Part shown: positions 10,964 through 17,086 of the stretch, piece after piece | How positions within the stretch are numbered: position 1 is the stretch's first letter | Layout: the number at the start of each line of letters is the position of its first letter | Source: Corynebacterium sp. | GTDB lineage: Bacteria > Actinomycetota > Actinomycetes > Mycobacteriales > Mycobacteriaceae | Direction of reading: 5' to 3' | DNA length: 21,686 nt | Assembly: GCF_022712275.1 (NCBI RefSeq) | Contig: NZ_JALAGU010000034.1 | Location: forward strand, 1 to 21,686 | Notes under the pieces: model-generated | Seen by the model: only the letters and a program-made list of their open reading frames with translations | Told to the model about the DNA's origin: nothing | Databases searched by the model: none | Position numbers and translations under genes: made by a program

Positions 10964-11398
10964 CTACACCGTGTGGACGATCATCACGTCGCAGTCGGAC
11001 TGACGGGCGACGTCCGCCGGCACTGAACCGAGCAGACGCCCGGTCAGCGAGTTGATCCCCCGGTTACCGACGACGAGGAGGTCCGCCTTCACGTCGGTGA
11101 CGATCCCCATCAGAGCCTCCACCGGAGACCCTGCCTTGATGGCGGTCTCGACAGTCGAGCAGCCCTCCTCCTGCGCCGCGGTCACCGCGGACGCGAGGTT
11201 CTGCTGGGCCGGGGAATCGCCGACGACTGTCTTCGAGTCCATCCGCACCGCCTGGACTGCGGCGTCCTGGTCAGCGTAATAGGCGCAGCCGATGACCAGC
11301 GTGGCGTCGAACGCAGCGGCAAGCGCTGCCGCCCGCCGCACAGCGAGAAGAGATGACTCTGAACCGTCGGTGCCGACAACGATGGTGCTGTAGCTCAT
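10964..11398 (-). CDS. uspA: Universal stress protein A family, ATP-binding type
   Basis: This 144-residue single UspA domain starts MSYSTIVVGTDGSESS, where the Asp of VGTDGS lies in the nucleotide pocket. The C-terminal motif VVGNRGINSLTGRLLGSVP is the G-2x-G-9x-G(S) signature of ATP-binding Usp proteins, which form dimers and signal adenylate state or stress. The start ATG 11398 is 18 bases after the uvrB stop. The gap contains TAACCT (11411-11406) 7 bases before ATG, so uspA is probably made from its own leaderless transcript and can be uncoupled from uvrB. The length is that of a one-domain Usp, whereas many mycobacterial members have two domains. The exact stress role is unknown. Confidence 0.93.
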   Translation of the reverse strand: MSYSTIVVGTDGSESSLLAVRRAAALAAAFDATLVIGCAYYADQDAAVQAVRMDSKTVVGDSPAQQNLASAVTAAQEEGCSTVETAIKAGSPVEALMGIVTDVKADLLVVGNRGINSLTGRLLGSVPADVARQSDCDVMIVHTV

Positions 11399-11411
11399 GG
11401 CGCCCAGGTTA
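11399..11411 (-). promoter_or_regulatory. Leaderless promoter of uspA
   Basis: On the minus strand TAACCT (11411-11406) is followed by GGGCGCC and then ATG 11398. It sits wholly in the 18-base gap after uvrB. No Shine-Dalgarno sequence is present. Confidence 0.55.
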
Positions 11412-11416
11412 CCCCA

Positions 11417-13561
11417 TCACAGGCCGGCCTCGACCATGCCACGCAACTCCTTTTTCAGGTCCGAGATCTCGTCGCGCAGACGCCCGGCAAGCTCGAACTT
11501 CAGTGCCCGGGCGGCGTCCTGCATCTGCGAGGTGAGGTCGGCGATGAGTTTCTCCAGCTCGGGACGCGCCAGGCTGCCGGCGCCCCGCCCGGAGACCGCA
11601 GAGACCCCTGACGGGCCGGCCGCGATGTCCACGTCGGCGCCGAATCCGGTCGACGCTGCCGGCTCTGCCGGGCCGTCCTCGCCACGGTTCTCGTAGACCT
11701 GGTCGAGGATGTCGGCGATCTTCTTCCGCAGCGGCTGCGGGTCGATACCGTGCTCGGTGTTGTAGGCGATCTGCTTGGCGCGGCGTCGTTCCGTCTCGTC
11801 GATGGCGTACTGCATCGAGTCAGTGATCTTGTCCGCGTACATGATCACTTCGCCGGAGACGTTGCGGGCGGCACGGCCGATGGTCTGGATCAGCGAGCGC
11901 TCCGAGCGGAGGAAGCCCTCCTTATCGGCGTCGAGGATCGCCACAAGCGACACCTCGGGCAGGTCGAGGCCCTCACGCAGCAGGTTGATACCGACGAGGA
12001 CGTCGTACTCCCCCAACCGCAGCTGGCGCAGCAGTTCCACGCGCTTGAGCGTGTCGATGTCCGAGTGCATGTAGCGTACCTTCACCCCGTGCTCCAGCAG
12101 GTAGTCGGTGAGGTCCTCGGCCATCCGCTTGGTCAGGGTCGTGACCAGGACGCGTTCCTTCCTCTCCACACGCTGCCGGATCTGCTCGATAAGGTCGTCG
12201 ATCTGCCCCTCGGTGGGGCGCACCTCGACCTTCGGGTCGACCAGACCGGTCGGGCGGATCACCTGCTCGACGAACTCACCGCCGGCCGCCGCGATCTCAT
12301 AGTCGCCCGGGGTCGCCGACATGTAGACGCACTGGCCCTTACGGTCGTCGAACTCCTCCCAGGTCAGCGGCCGGTTGTCGAGCGCACTCGGCAACCGGAA
12401 CCCGAAGTCGACCAGGTTGCGCTTGCGCGACATGTCTCCTTCGAACATGCCTCCGATCTGCGGCACAGTCACGTGGGACTCGTCGATGATAGTGAGGTAG
12501 TCGTCCGGGAAGTAGTCGATAAGCGTCGCCGGGGCGGACCCGGACTCCCGCTGGTCGATATGGCGGGAGTAGTTCTCGATGCCGGAACAGTAGCCGACCT
12601 GCTGGATCATCTCCAGGTCGTACTCGGTGCGCATCCGCAGCCGCTGCGCCTCGAGCAGCTTGCCGCGGTTCTCCAGGTCGGCGACCCGGTGCTCCAGCTC
12701 CTCACGGATGTCGGCCATCGCCTTCTCCATGCGCTCCGGACCGGCGACGTAGTGGGTGGCCGGGAAGATCCGGATCTCCTCGACCTCCCGGATCACGTCA
12801 CCGGTCAGCGGGTGGATGTAGAAGAGACTGTCGATCTCGTCGCCGAAGAACTCGACCCTCACCGCCAGTTCCTCGTAGGCGGGGATGACATCGACCGTGT
12901 CGCCCTTCACGCGGAAGGCACCACGGGTGAAGGAGACGTCGTTGCGGTCGTACTGGATGTCGACGAGCAACCGGAGGAACCGATCCCGCTCGACCTCCTC
13001 CCCGACCTTGAGGACCACGGAGCGGTCCAGGTAGGACTGCGGGGTGCCCAGGCCGTAGATGCAGGACACCGAGGAGACCACCACGACGTCCCGACGTGAC
13101 AGCAGGTTCGAGGTCGCCGAGTGACGCAGCCGCTCGACGTCGTCATTGATCGAGGAGTCCTTCTCGATGTAGGTGTCCGTCTGCGCGATGTACGCCTCAG
13201 GCTGGTAGTAGTCGTAGTAGCTGACGAAGTACTCGACGGCGTTGTTCGGCAGCAGACTGCGCAGCTCATTGGCCAGCTGAGCGGCCAGTGTCTTGTTCGG
13301 CGCCATGACCAGGGTGGGACGCTGCTGCTTCTCGATGAGCCAGGCCGCGGTCGCGGACTTGCCGGTACCGGTGGCACCCATGAGCACGATGTCCCGCTCG
13401 CCACGGCTCAACCGCTCATCGAGTTCCTTGATCGCCGCCGGCTGGTCACCGGCGGGTTCGTACTCACTGATGACCTCGAAGGACGAGTCGGTACGTTCAA
13501 CCTCTCCGACCGGTCGGAACTCGGATTCGGAGAGGACGGGGTGTTCAGCTGCGAAGGCCAT
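11417..13561 (-). CDS. uvrB: UvrB, excinuclease ABC subunit B
   Basis: This is the helicase-like damage verifier of nucleotide excision repair; it receives DNA from UvrA and recruits UvrC. At 714 residues it is slightly longer than E. coli UvrB, with an about 25-residue N-terminal extension before FEVISEYEPAGDQP. Walker A is GATGTGKS (62-69). VEYFVSYYDYYQPEAY is the beta-hairpin region that locks on DNA. The DESH box is TIIDESHVTVPQIGGMFEGD, and motif VI is QTIGRAARN. The C-terminal UVR helix pair (LEKLIADLTSQMQDAARALKF) binds UvrC. Between about 630 and 665 lies an Ala/Gly-rich linker. The start ATG 13561 is supported by a leaderless -10 six bases upstream that overlaps the coaE stop codon. 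Confidence 0.98.
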   Translation of the reverse strand: MAFAAEHPVLSESEFRPVGEVERTDSSFEVISEYEPAGDQPAAIKELDERLSRGERDIVLMGATGTGKSATAAWLIEKQQRPTLVMAPNKTLAAQLANELRSLLPNNAVEYFVSYYDYYQPEAYIAQTDTYIEKDSSINDDVERLRHSATSNLLSRRDVVVVSSVSCIYGLGTPQSYLDRSVVLKVGEEVERDRFLRLLVDIQYDRNDVSFTRGAFRVKGDTVDVIPAYEELAVRVEFFGDEIDSLFYIHPLTGDVIREVEEIRIFPATHYVAGPERMEKAMADIREELEHRVADLENRGKLLEAQRLRMRTEYDLEMIQQVGYCSGIENYSRHIDQRESGSAPATLIDYFPDDYLTIIDESHVTVPQIGGMFEGDMSRKRNLVDFGFRLPSALDNRPLTWEEFDDRKGQCVYMSATPGDYEIAAAGGEFVEQVIRPTGLVDPKVEVRPTEGQIDDLIEQIRQRVERKERVLVTTLTKRMAEDLTDYLLEHGVKVRYMHSDIDTLKRVELLRQLRLGEYDVLVGINLLREGLDLPEVSLVAILDADKEGFLRSERSLIQTIGRAARNVSGEVIMYADKITDSMQYAIDETERRRAKQIAYNTEHGIDPQPLRKKIADILDQVYENRGEDGPAEPAASTGFGADVDIAAGPSGVSAVSGRGAGSLARPELEKLIADLTSQMQDAARALKFELAGRLRDEISDLKKELRGMVEAGL

Positions 13562-13573
13562 GTGCCCAGTCTA
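13562..13573 (-). promoter_or_regulatory. Leaderless promoter of uvrB overlapping the coaE stop
   Basis: TAGACT (13573-13568), then GGGCAC, then ATG 13561. The first three bases of the -10 are the coaE TAG stop codon. Consistent with corynebacterial leaderless initiation; no SOS box is visible next to it. Confidence 0.55.
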
Positions 13574-14167
13574 GGACCGGTGGGTCAGCCTCGCCCAGAA
13601 CTCATCGACCTGACTCACCAGCGACGCCACGTCCTGCGAGTTGTCGAGCACGACGTCCGCCGCGGCGAGCCGGGTCTCCCGGTTGATCTGCGCGGCGATG
13701 CGACGCCGGGCGTCCTCCTCGTCGAGACCCCGGTACTCCACTAGGCGTCGGATCCGCAGTTCATCGGGGGCGTCGACGACGAGGACCGTGTCCACCATGT
13801 CGGTCTGGCCGTTCTCGATGAGCAGCGGCATGTCGTAGACCAGCACCGGGACGTCGGCGGCGCGGGCGTCCTCGAACTGCTGGAGAGTGCGTTCGTGGAT
13901 CCGGGGGTGGGTGATGGAGTTCAGGGTCTCGGTGCCCTGCTGGGAGGCGAAGGCCTGGCGGGCCAGTTCCGCGCGGTCGAGGGTGCCGTCCGGGCGGATG
14001 ACACCGGTGAAGGCCTCCCCCAGTTCCGCCAGAGCCGGCTCGCCGGGTTCGACGACCTCCCGGGCGATGAGGTCGGCGTCCACGACGGTGGCTCCGAGTT
14101 CCGCCAGTCGGGCGGAGACCGTCGATTTCCCGGAGCCGATCCCTCCGGTGAGTCCGATGATGTGCAT
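13571..14167 (-). CDS. coaE: Dephospho-CoA kinase
   Basis: CoaE carries out the last step of coenzyme A synthesis, phosphorylating the 3'-hydroxyl of dephospho-CoA with ATP. It has 198 residues, the length of the plain bacterial enzyme, so the GrpB-like C-terminal extension of the mycobacterial protein is absent. The P-loop is GLTGGIGSGKST (5-16). VVDADLIAREVVEPGEPAL is the substrate-binding block, LIENGQTDMVDTVLVVDAP the lid region, and RRIAAQINRETRLAAADVVLDN the C-terminal signature. The start is ATG 14167, with TAGCCT seven bases upstream and no Shine-Dalgarno. The stop TAG 13573-13571 doubles as part of the uvrB -10 box. Cofactor supply is needed by the acyl-CoA genes to the right, but the transcripts are separate. 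Confidence 0.97.
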   Translation of the reverse strand: MHIIGLTGGIGSGKSTVSARLAELGATVVDADLIAREVVEPGEPALAELGEAFTGVIRPDGTLDRAELARQAFASQQGTETLNSITHPRIHERTLQQFEDARAADVPVLVYDMPLLIENGQTDMVDTVLVVDAPDELRIRRLVEYRGLDEEDARRRIAAQINRETRLAAADVVLDNSQDVASLVSQVDEFWARLTHRS

Positions 14168-14180
14168 GCGGCCCAGGCTA
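14168..14180 (-). promoter_or_regulatory. Leaderless promoter of coaE overlapping the preceding stop
   Basis: TAGCCT (14180-14175), GGGCCGC, then ATG 14167. The TAG is also the stop codon of the small ORF upstream (14180-14178), repeating the arrangement at the coaE/uvrB junction. Confidence 0.55.
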
Positions 14181-14513
14181 CCCGGCGGTGCGGGGTTGCC
14201 GCGCCGACAACGCGAAAGAGCCGTACGGCGAAGAGGTCAGTGCGGCCTCGGCGTCCTCCCCTGCCAGGGCCGCTGCATTCGCGGCAACGGCCGCCGCCCA
14301 CTCCGCGCGGGTCCGCGCGATCTCCGCTCCGATCTCGGAGCAGAACACTTGGTCGCCGGTGCCGAGGTCCCGGTTGAGCGGGCAGCCGGCGGAACCGTCG
14401 ATCTGCTGCAGCGGGGGCAGATCGGGAATCAGCTCGGTGGTGTCGGTGGTGTTCCTGGCCTCGGTGGCAGGGGCTTCCTCAGCCCCTGCGAAGACCGGGG
14501 CACCTAGTGACAT
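14178..14513 (-). CDS. Small secreted protein of unknown function, signal peptide start lost
   Basis: From ATG 14513 the product has 111 residues, is acidic and Ala-rich, and carries two Cys (GCPLNRD and VFCSEIG) and a helical Ala/Glu segment. I do not recognise a family. The in-frame DNA upstream of ATG encodes AATVLTTAFVV and continues into VMSLGAPVFAGAEE, together a convincing signal-peptide core and cleavage region, but no ATG, GTG or TTG lies between it and the upstream TGA. A good start (ATG 14569, MTRHATP) lies one frame away; lengthening the four-C run (plus strand 14550-14553) by one base would join MTRHATP to AATVLTTAFVVV. So either the gene is frameshifted and its product no longer exported, or an unusual start is used. 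The stop TAG is shared with the coaE -10 box, suggesting a once genuine gene. Confidence 0.45.
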   Translation of the reverse strand: MSLGAPVFAGAEEAPATEARNTTDTTELIPDLPPLQQIDGSAGCPLNRDLGTGDQVFCSEIGAEIARTRAEWAAAVAANAAALAGEDAEAALTSSPYGSFALSARQPRTAG

Positions 14514-14631
14514 AACGACAACAAATGCGGTGGTCAGGACGGTTGCGGCGGGGTCGCGTGGCGTGTCATTCCGCGAAGTACAGTCATCTCCGTTCCGACG
14601 TTTTCACCTGACACTTCACCCGAGGAGCGGC

Positions 14632-15162
14632 ATGCCCCGCCACCGTTCACCCCGCGCGTCCCGCAGCGTCCCCGTCCTGTTGACGACCTCCACCCCGGAC
14701 GCCGGGGACGGCCGCACTCTCATCGCCTTCGGCGACTCCTTCACCTGTAGTGGAGCGGGCAACGGCTGGTATCCCTACGCCCTGTTCGAGTCCCGGGACA
14801 CCGATCCCACCGACGGTCTGTACGTCGACGGGACCGTCGACGGCAGCAGGTCCGGCGAGTTCCTGCCCACCTCGCTGAAGGTGCGGGGCGTCGAGTACAC
14901 GAAGATCCCCACCTCCGGTATCGAGGTCGGTGGGGAGCAGTACGTCGATTTCATACCGGTGAAGTCCTGGGGGCAGGCCGGGATGTGGACCACCAACTGC
15001 GCACAGACCGTGGTCTCGCGCGCGCAGGTCCCGGACATCTACGGCGCCTTCATGCTGCCGGACCATGCCCCTGGACCCGACGGGAAACTCTACTTCGTAG
15101 CGACCAGCTGGGCCGGCTACAACACCATGATGCGTACCGACCTCACTGCGGTGCTGGGCTGA
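14632..15162 (+). pseudogene. DUF4185 protein, internally deleted remnant
   Basis: The start ATG 14632 has GGAG four bases upstream. The 176-residue product begins MPRHRSPRASRSVPVLLTT, which looks like the n-region and start of a signal peptide. It then goes directly into the DUF4185 core (GDGRTLIAFGDSFTCSG, YALFESRDTDPTDGLYVDG, EFLPTSLKVRG, YTKIPTSGIEVGGEQYVDF, SWGQAGMWTTNCAQTVVSR). It then jumps to the family's very C-terminus (YGAFMLPDH...GKLYFVATSWAGYNTMM). Full DUF4185 proteins are usually well over 300 residues, so the middle and part of the N-terminus are missing while both ends remain in frame. The fold cannot be complete; I call it a remnant. The frame is also open far upstream (to 14188), but that part is the antisense of the small secreted gene. 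Confidence 0.65.
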
Positions 15163-15403
15163 GGTTCCCGCTCACCGCGGTCAGCACCCGGAGGGTGGTG
15201 CGCAGGTCCTCCGGGAGTACGCCGCGCGTCATCGTCGTGACCACATTGGCCACGGCATCCTCGGCATCGGTGACCAGGTCGGTGGCGGCGGGGGTGGGTG
15301 TCGCTCCCCCGGTCCCGGTGTCGTCCTCGCCGCCGGCGCCACTGTCGTCCAGGAGCCCTTCGACGGCCCGTTCGCCGTCCACGGCGATGCATAAGTCGCG
15401 CAC
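15143..15403 (-). CDS. Orphan ORF, 86 residues, possible gene remnant
   Basis: The frame is open on the minus strand and ends at 15143, overlapping the DUF4185 remnant tail by 20 bases. The C-terminal half looks protein-like (AATDLVTDAEDAVANVV, TRGVLPEDLRTTLRVLTAVS), with an acidic Gly-rich linker before it. GTG 15403 (VRDLCIAVDGERAVEGLLDD) is a possible start; the frame itself stays open up to 15628 through hairpin DNA and antisense fadA, which is not credible coding. I recognise no family. It is probably the tail of an otherwise deleted gene in this decaying stretch. Confidence 0.3.
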   Translation of the reverse strand: MRDLCIAVDGERAVEGLLDDSGAGGEDDTGTGGATPTPAATDLVTDAEDAVANVVTTMTRGVLPEDLRTTLRVLTAVSGNLSPAPQ

Positions 15404-15423
15404 GGGCCGCGCAGGGCCCACAA

Positions 15424-15481
15424 CGCCAACTACCCCAGGGTTGGAATCACTTGAGGATTCCACCCCCTGGGGTAGTTGGCG
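15424..15481. repeat. Large hairpin at the left edge of the lipid module
   Basis: A perfect 17-bp outer stem (CGCCAACTACCCCAGGG at 15424-15440, complement at 15465-15481) encloses an inner 7-bp stem (TGGAATC at 15442-15448 with GATTCCA at 15456-15462) and a 7-base loop; only a 1/2-base internal mismatch interrupts it. It starts 31 bases past the fadA2 stop and in that orientation ends TTGGCGTTGTGGG. It may end fadA2 transcription, though the T-tract is minimal. It shares end and centre sequences with the hairpin at 19393-19442. Confidence 0.75.
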
Positions 15482-15512
15482 CGGGCGGTTCGGTCGCCTG
15501 AGCAGAGACTGA

Positions 15513-16829
15513 CTAGCGCTCGATGATGGCGGTGATGCCCTGACCACCGGCGGCACAGATGGAGACGAGGACGCGGCCGCCGCCGTTCTCCTCGAGGATC
15601 TTCGCGGCGGTGGCGATGATGCGTCCACCGGTCGCGGCGAAGGGGTGACCGGCGGCGAGCGAGGAGCCCTTGACGTTGAGCTTGGCGCGGTCGATGGCGC
15701 CGAGCGGGGCGTCGAGACCGAGGCGGTCCTTGCAGTAGTCCTCGGACTCCCAGGCCTTGAGGGTCGCCAGGGTCTGACCGGCGAAGGCCTCGTGGATCTC
15801 GTAGAAGTCGAAGTCCTGCAGAGTCAGGCCGTTACGCTCCAGCAGACGCGGGACAGCGTAGGTCGGGGACATCAGCAGACCGTCCGGGGTGAGGCCGTCG
15901 TGGCCGTGGAGGAAGTCCACGGAGGCGGTCTCGGAGTCCACCAGGTACGCCTTGACCGGCAGGTTGTGCTCGGCGGCCCATTCCTCGGACGCCAGCAGCA
16001 CGGCGGAGGCACCGTCGGTCAGCGGGGTGGAGTTACCGGCGGTCATGGTCGCCTGGGTGCCGTGGGCGGCGGCGTCCTTCCTGCCGAAGACCGGCTTGAG
16101 CTTGGACAGCTTCTCCACGGAGGAGTCCGGGCGCAGGTTCGTGTCGCGCTGGACGCCGAGGTACGGGGTCACGAGGTCCTCGAAGAATCCGGCGTCGTAG
16201 GCGGCGGCGAGCTTCTGGTGGGACTCGGCGGCGAGCTCGTCCTGGTCCTCGCGGGTGATGCCGAGCTCGCGGGTGGTGATGGCCTGGTGGTCACCCATGG
16301 ACAGGCCGGTACGGGGCTCGCCGTTCTGCGGCTGCTCCGGGGCCAGCTGGGAGGGACGCACCGAGCCGAGCAGCTTCAGCATCTCGGGGGTGGACTTGGC
16401 GTTGTTGACCTTGATGAGGGTCTTACGCAGGTCGTCGTTGACGGCGAGCGGGGCGTCCGAGGTGGTGTCGGTACCCCCGGCGATGCCGGCGTCGATGCGG
16501 CCGAGCGCGATGGCGTCAGCGACCTGGACCGCGGCGGCGAGACCGGTACCGCAGGCCTGCTGCAGGTCGAAGGCCGGGGTCTCGTTGTCGAGGGCGGAGC
16601 CGAGGACGACCTCGCGGGTCATGTTGAAGTCACGGGCGTGCTTGAGCACGGCGCCGGCGACAACCATGCCGAGCTTCTCGTCCTGCAGGCCGTAGCGGGC
16701 GACCAGGCCGTTGATGGTGGAGGTCAGCATGTCCTGGTTGGACGCGCTGGAGTACTCCTTGTTGGACCGTGCGAAGGGGATGCGGTTGCCGCCGAGGATG
16801 GCGACCTTGCGCGGGGAGGAAGAGGTCAT
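15513..16829 (-). CDS. fadA2: FadA2-type acetyl-CoA acyltransferase (thiolase)
   Basis: Thiolases cleave 3-ketoacyl-CoA with CoA, or run in reverse. The nucleophile sits in DLQQACGTGLAAAV (C93 counting from ATG 16829), the catalytic His in YEIHEAFA and in AAGHPFAATGGR (H395), and the second Cys in SICAAGGQG (C425). The protein matches M. tuberculosis FadA2 (Rv0243) in remembered blocks: VAILGGNRIPFARS, RTGLSMGDHQAI, GFFEDLVTPYLG, TMTAGNSTPLTDGAS and KLNVKGSSLAAGHPFA. The length of 438 residues is normal. The frame extends to GTG 16841, but that GTG overlaps the only GGAG; ATG 16829 lies 11 bases after it and gives the usual N-terminus (MTSSSPRKVAIL). It is divergent from fabG4, the arrangement found for Rv0243/Rv0242c, so the encoded enzymes likely share substrates. 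Confidence 0.93.
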   Translation of the reverse strand: MTSSSPRKVAILGGNRIPFARSNKEYSSASNQDMLTSTINGLVARYGLQDEKLGMVVAGAVLKHARDFNMTREVVLGSALDNETPAFDLQQACGTGLAAAVQVADAIALGRIDAGIAGGTDTTSDAPLAVNDDLRKTLIKVNNAKSTPEMLKLLGSVRPSQLAPEQPQNGEPRTGLSMGDHQAITTRELGITREDQDELAAESHQKLAAAYDAGFFEDLVTPYLGVQRDTNLRPDSSVEKLSKLKPVFGRKDAAAHGTQATMTAGNSTPLTDGASAVLLASEEWAAEHNLPVKAYLVDSETASVDFLHGHDGLTPDGLLMSPTYAVPRLLERNGLTLQDFDFYEIHEAFAGQTLATLKAWESEDYCKDRLGLDAPLGAIDRAKLNVKGSSLAAGHPFAATGGRIIATAAKILEENGGGRVLVSICAAGGQGITAIIER

Positions 16830-16881
16830 GTCGGTAATCACTCCGTCGTCGTTTGTCTGGTCAGTACCGTGTCTGGCGGCC

Positions 16882-16887
16882 AGCCTA
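16882..16887 (-). promoter_or_regulatory. Candidate -10 of fadA2 with a C8 tract upstream
   Basis: TAGGCT (16887-16882, minus strand) lies about 50 bases before the ATG. A run of eight C (plus-strand G 16893-16900) sits just upstream, in the -35/-10 spacer, and a second seven-G run lies at 16921-16927. A further TACGCT on the minus strand (16970-16975 region) is a possible second -10. Confidence 0.35.
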
Positions 16888-16999
16888 CCCGTGGGGGGGG
16901 TAGCGCCGGGCGCCGTATCCGGGGGGGTGTGGAACCCTTGTTGTGCCTGTCACTGATTTGCAGGACAGCGTACCGGGTCACACACTAGGGTACGAATGA

Positions 17000-17014
17000 G
17001 AACATACATTGTTC
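17000..17014. promoter_or_regulatory. Dyad operator candidate between fadA2 and fabG4
   Basis: GAACA-TACAT-TGTTC is a perfect 5-5-5 inverted repeat in the divergent region, just upstream of the fabG4 -10, where a regulator could control one or both directions. The half-site spacing (7 bases between GAAC and GTTC) rules out the LexA box. A TetR-type regulator is one possibility (inference). Confidence 0.4.
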
Positions 17015-17028
17015 GAGCGGCCACAAGG

Positions 17029-17077
17029 TACGCTTTCGGATAACTGCTTCACCCACACACCGCTACAGACCAAGGAG
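17029..17077 (+). promoter_or_regulatory. fabG4 -10 box and Shine-Dalgarno
   Basis: TACGCT (17029-17034) fits TAnnnT; no good -35 is seen at standard spacing. AAGGAG (17072-17077) lies 9 bases before TTG 17087 and decides that start. Confidence 0.45.
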
Positions 17078-17086
17078 ATCAGTACA

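Noticed and set aside
10849..11055. 68-residue plus-strand frame across the uspA 3' end
   Set aside because: It begins in hairpin DNA, overlaps uspA antisense, and has Arg/Ser/Pro-rich noise composition.
11750..13099. Plus-strand frame of 449 residues opposite uvrB
   Set aside because: Antisense shadow of an intact UvrB with all motifs.
15424..15481. Insertion-sequence end or transposon remnant
   Set aside because: No transposase fragment or target duplication is visible; the position just past a stop codon fits a terminator or repeat better.
15645..16988. Plus-strand frame of 447 residues opposite fadA2
   Set aside because: Antisense composition and no motif; it overlaps the thiolase gene, whose catalytic residues are all present.
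17000..17014. LexA (SOS) box
   Set aside because: The half-sites GAAC and GTTC are 7 bases apart, whereas the actinobacterial SOS box has 4.
17009..17086. 26-residue N-terminal extension of FabG4
   Set aside because: It would code through the -10 box and ribosome site; TTG 17087 has AAGGAG at the right distance.
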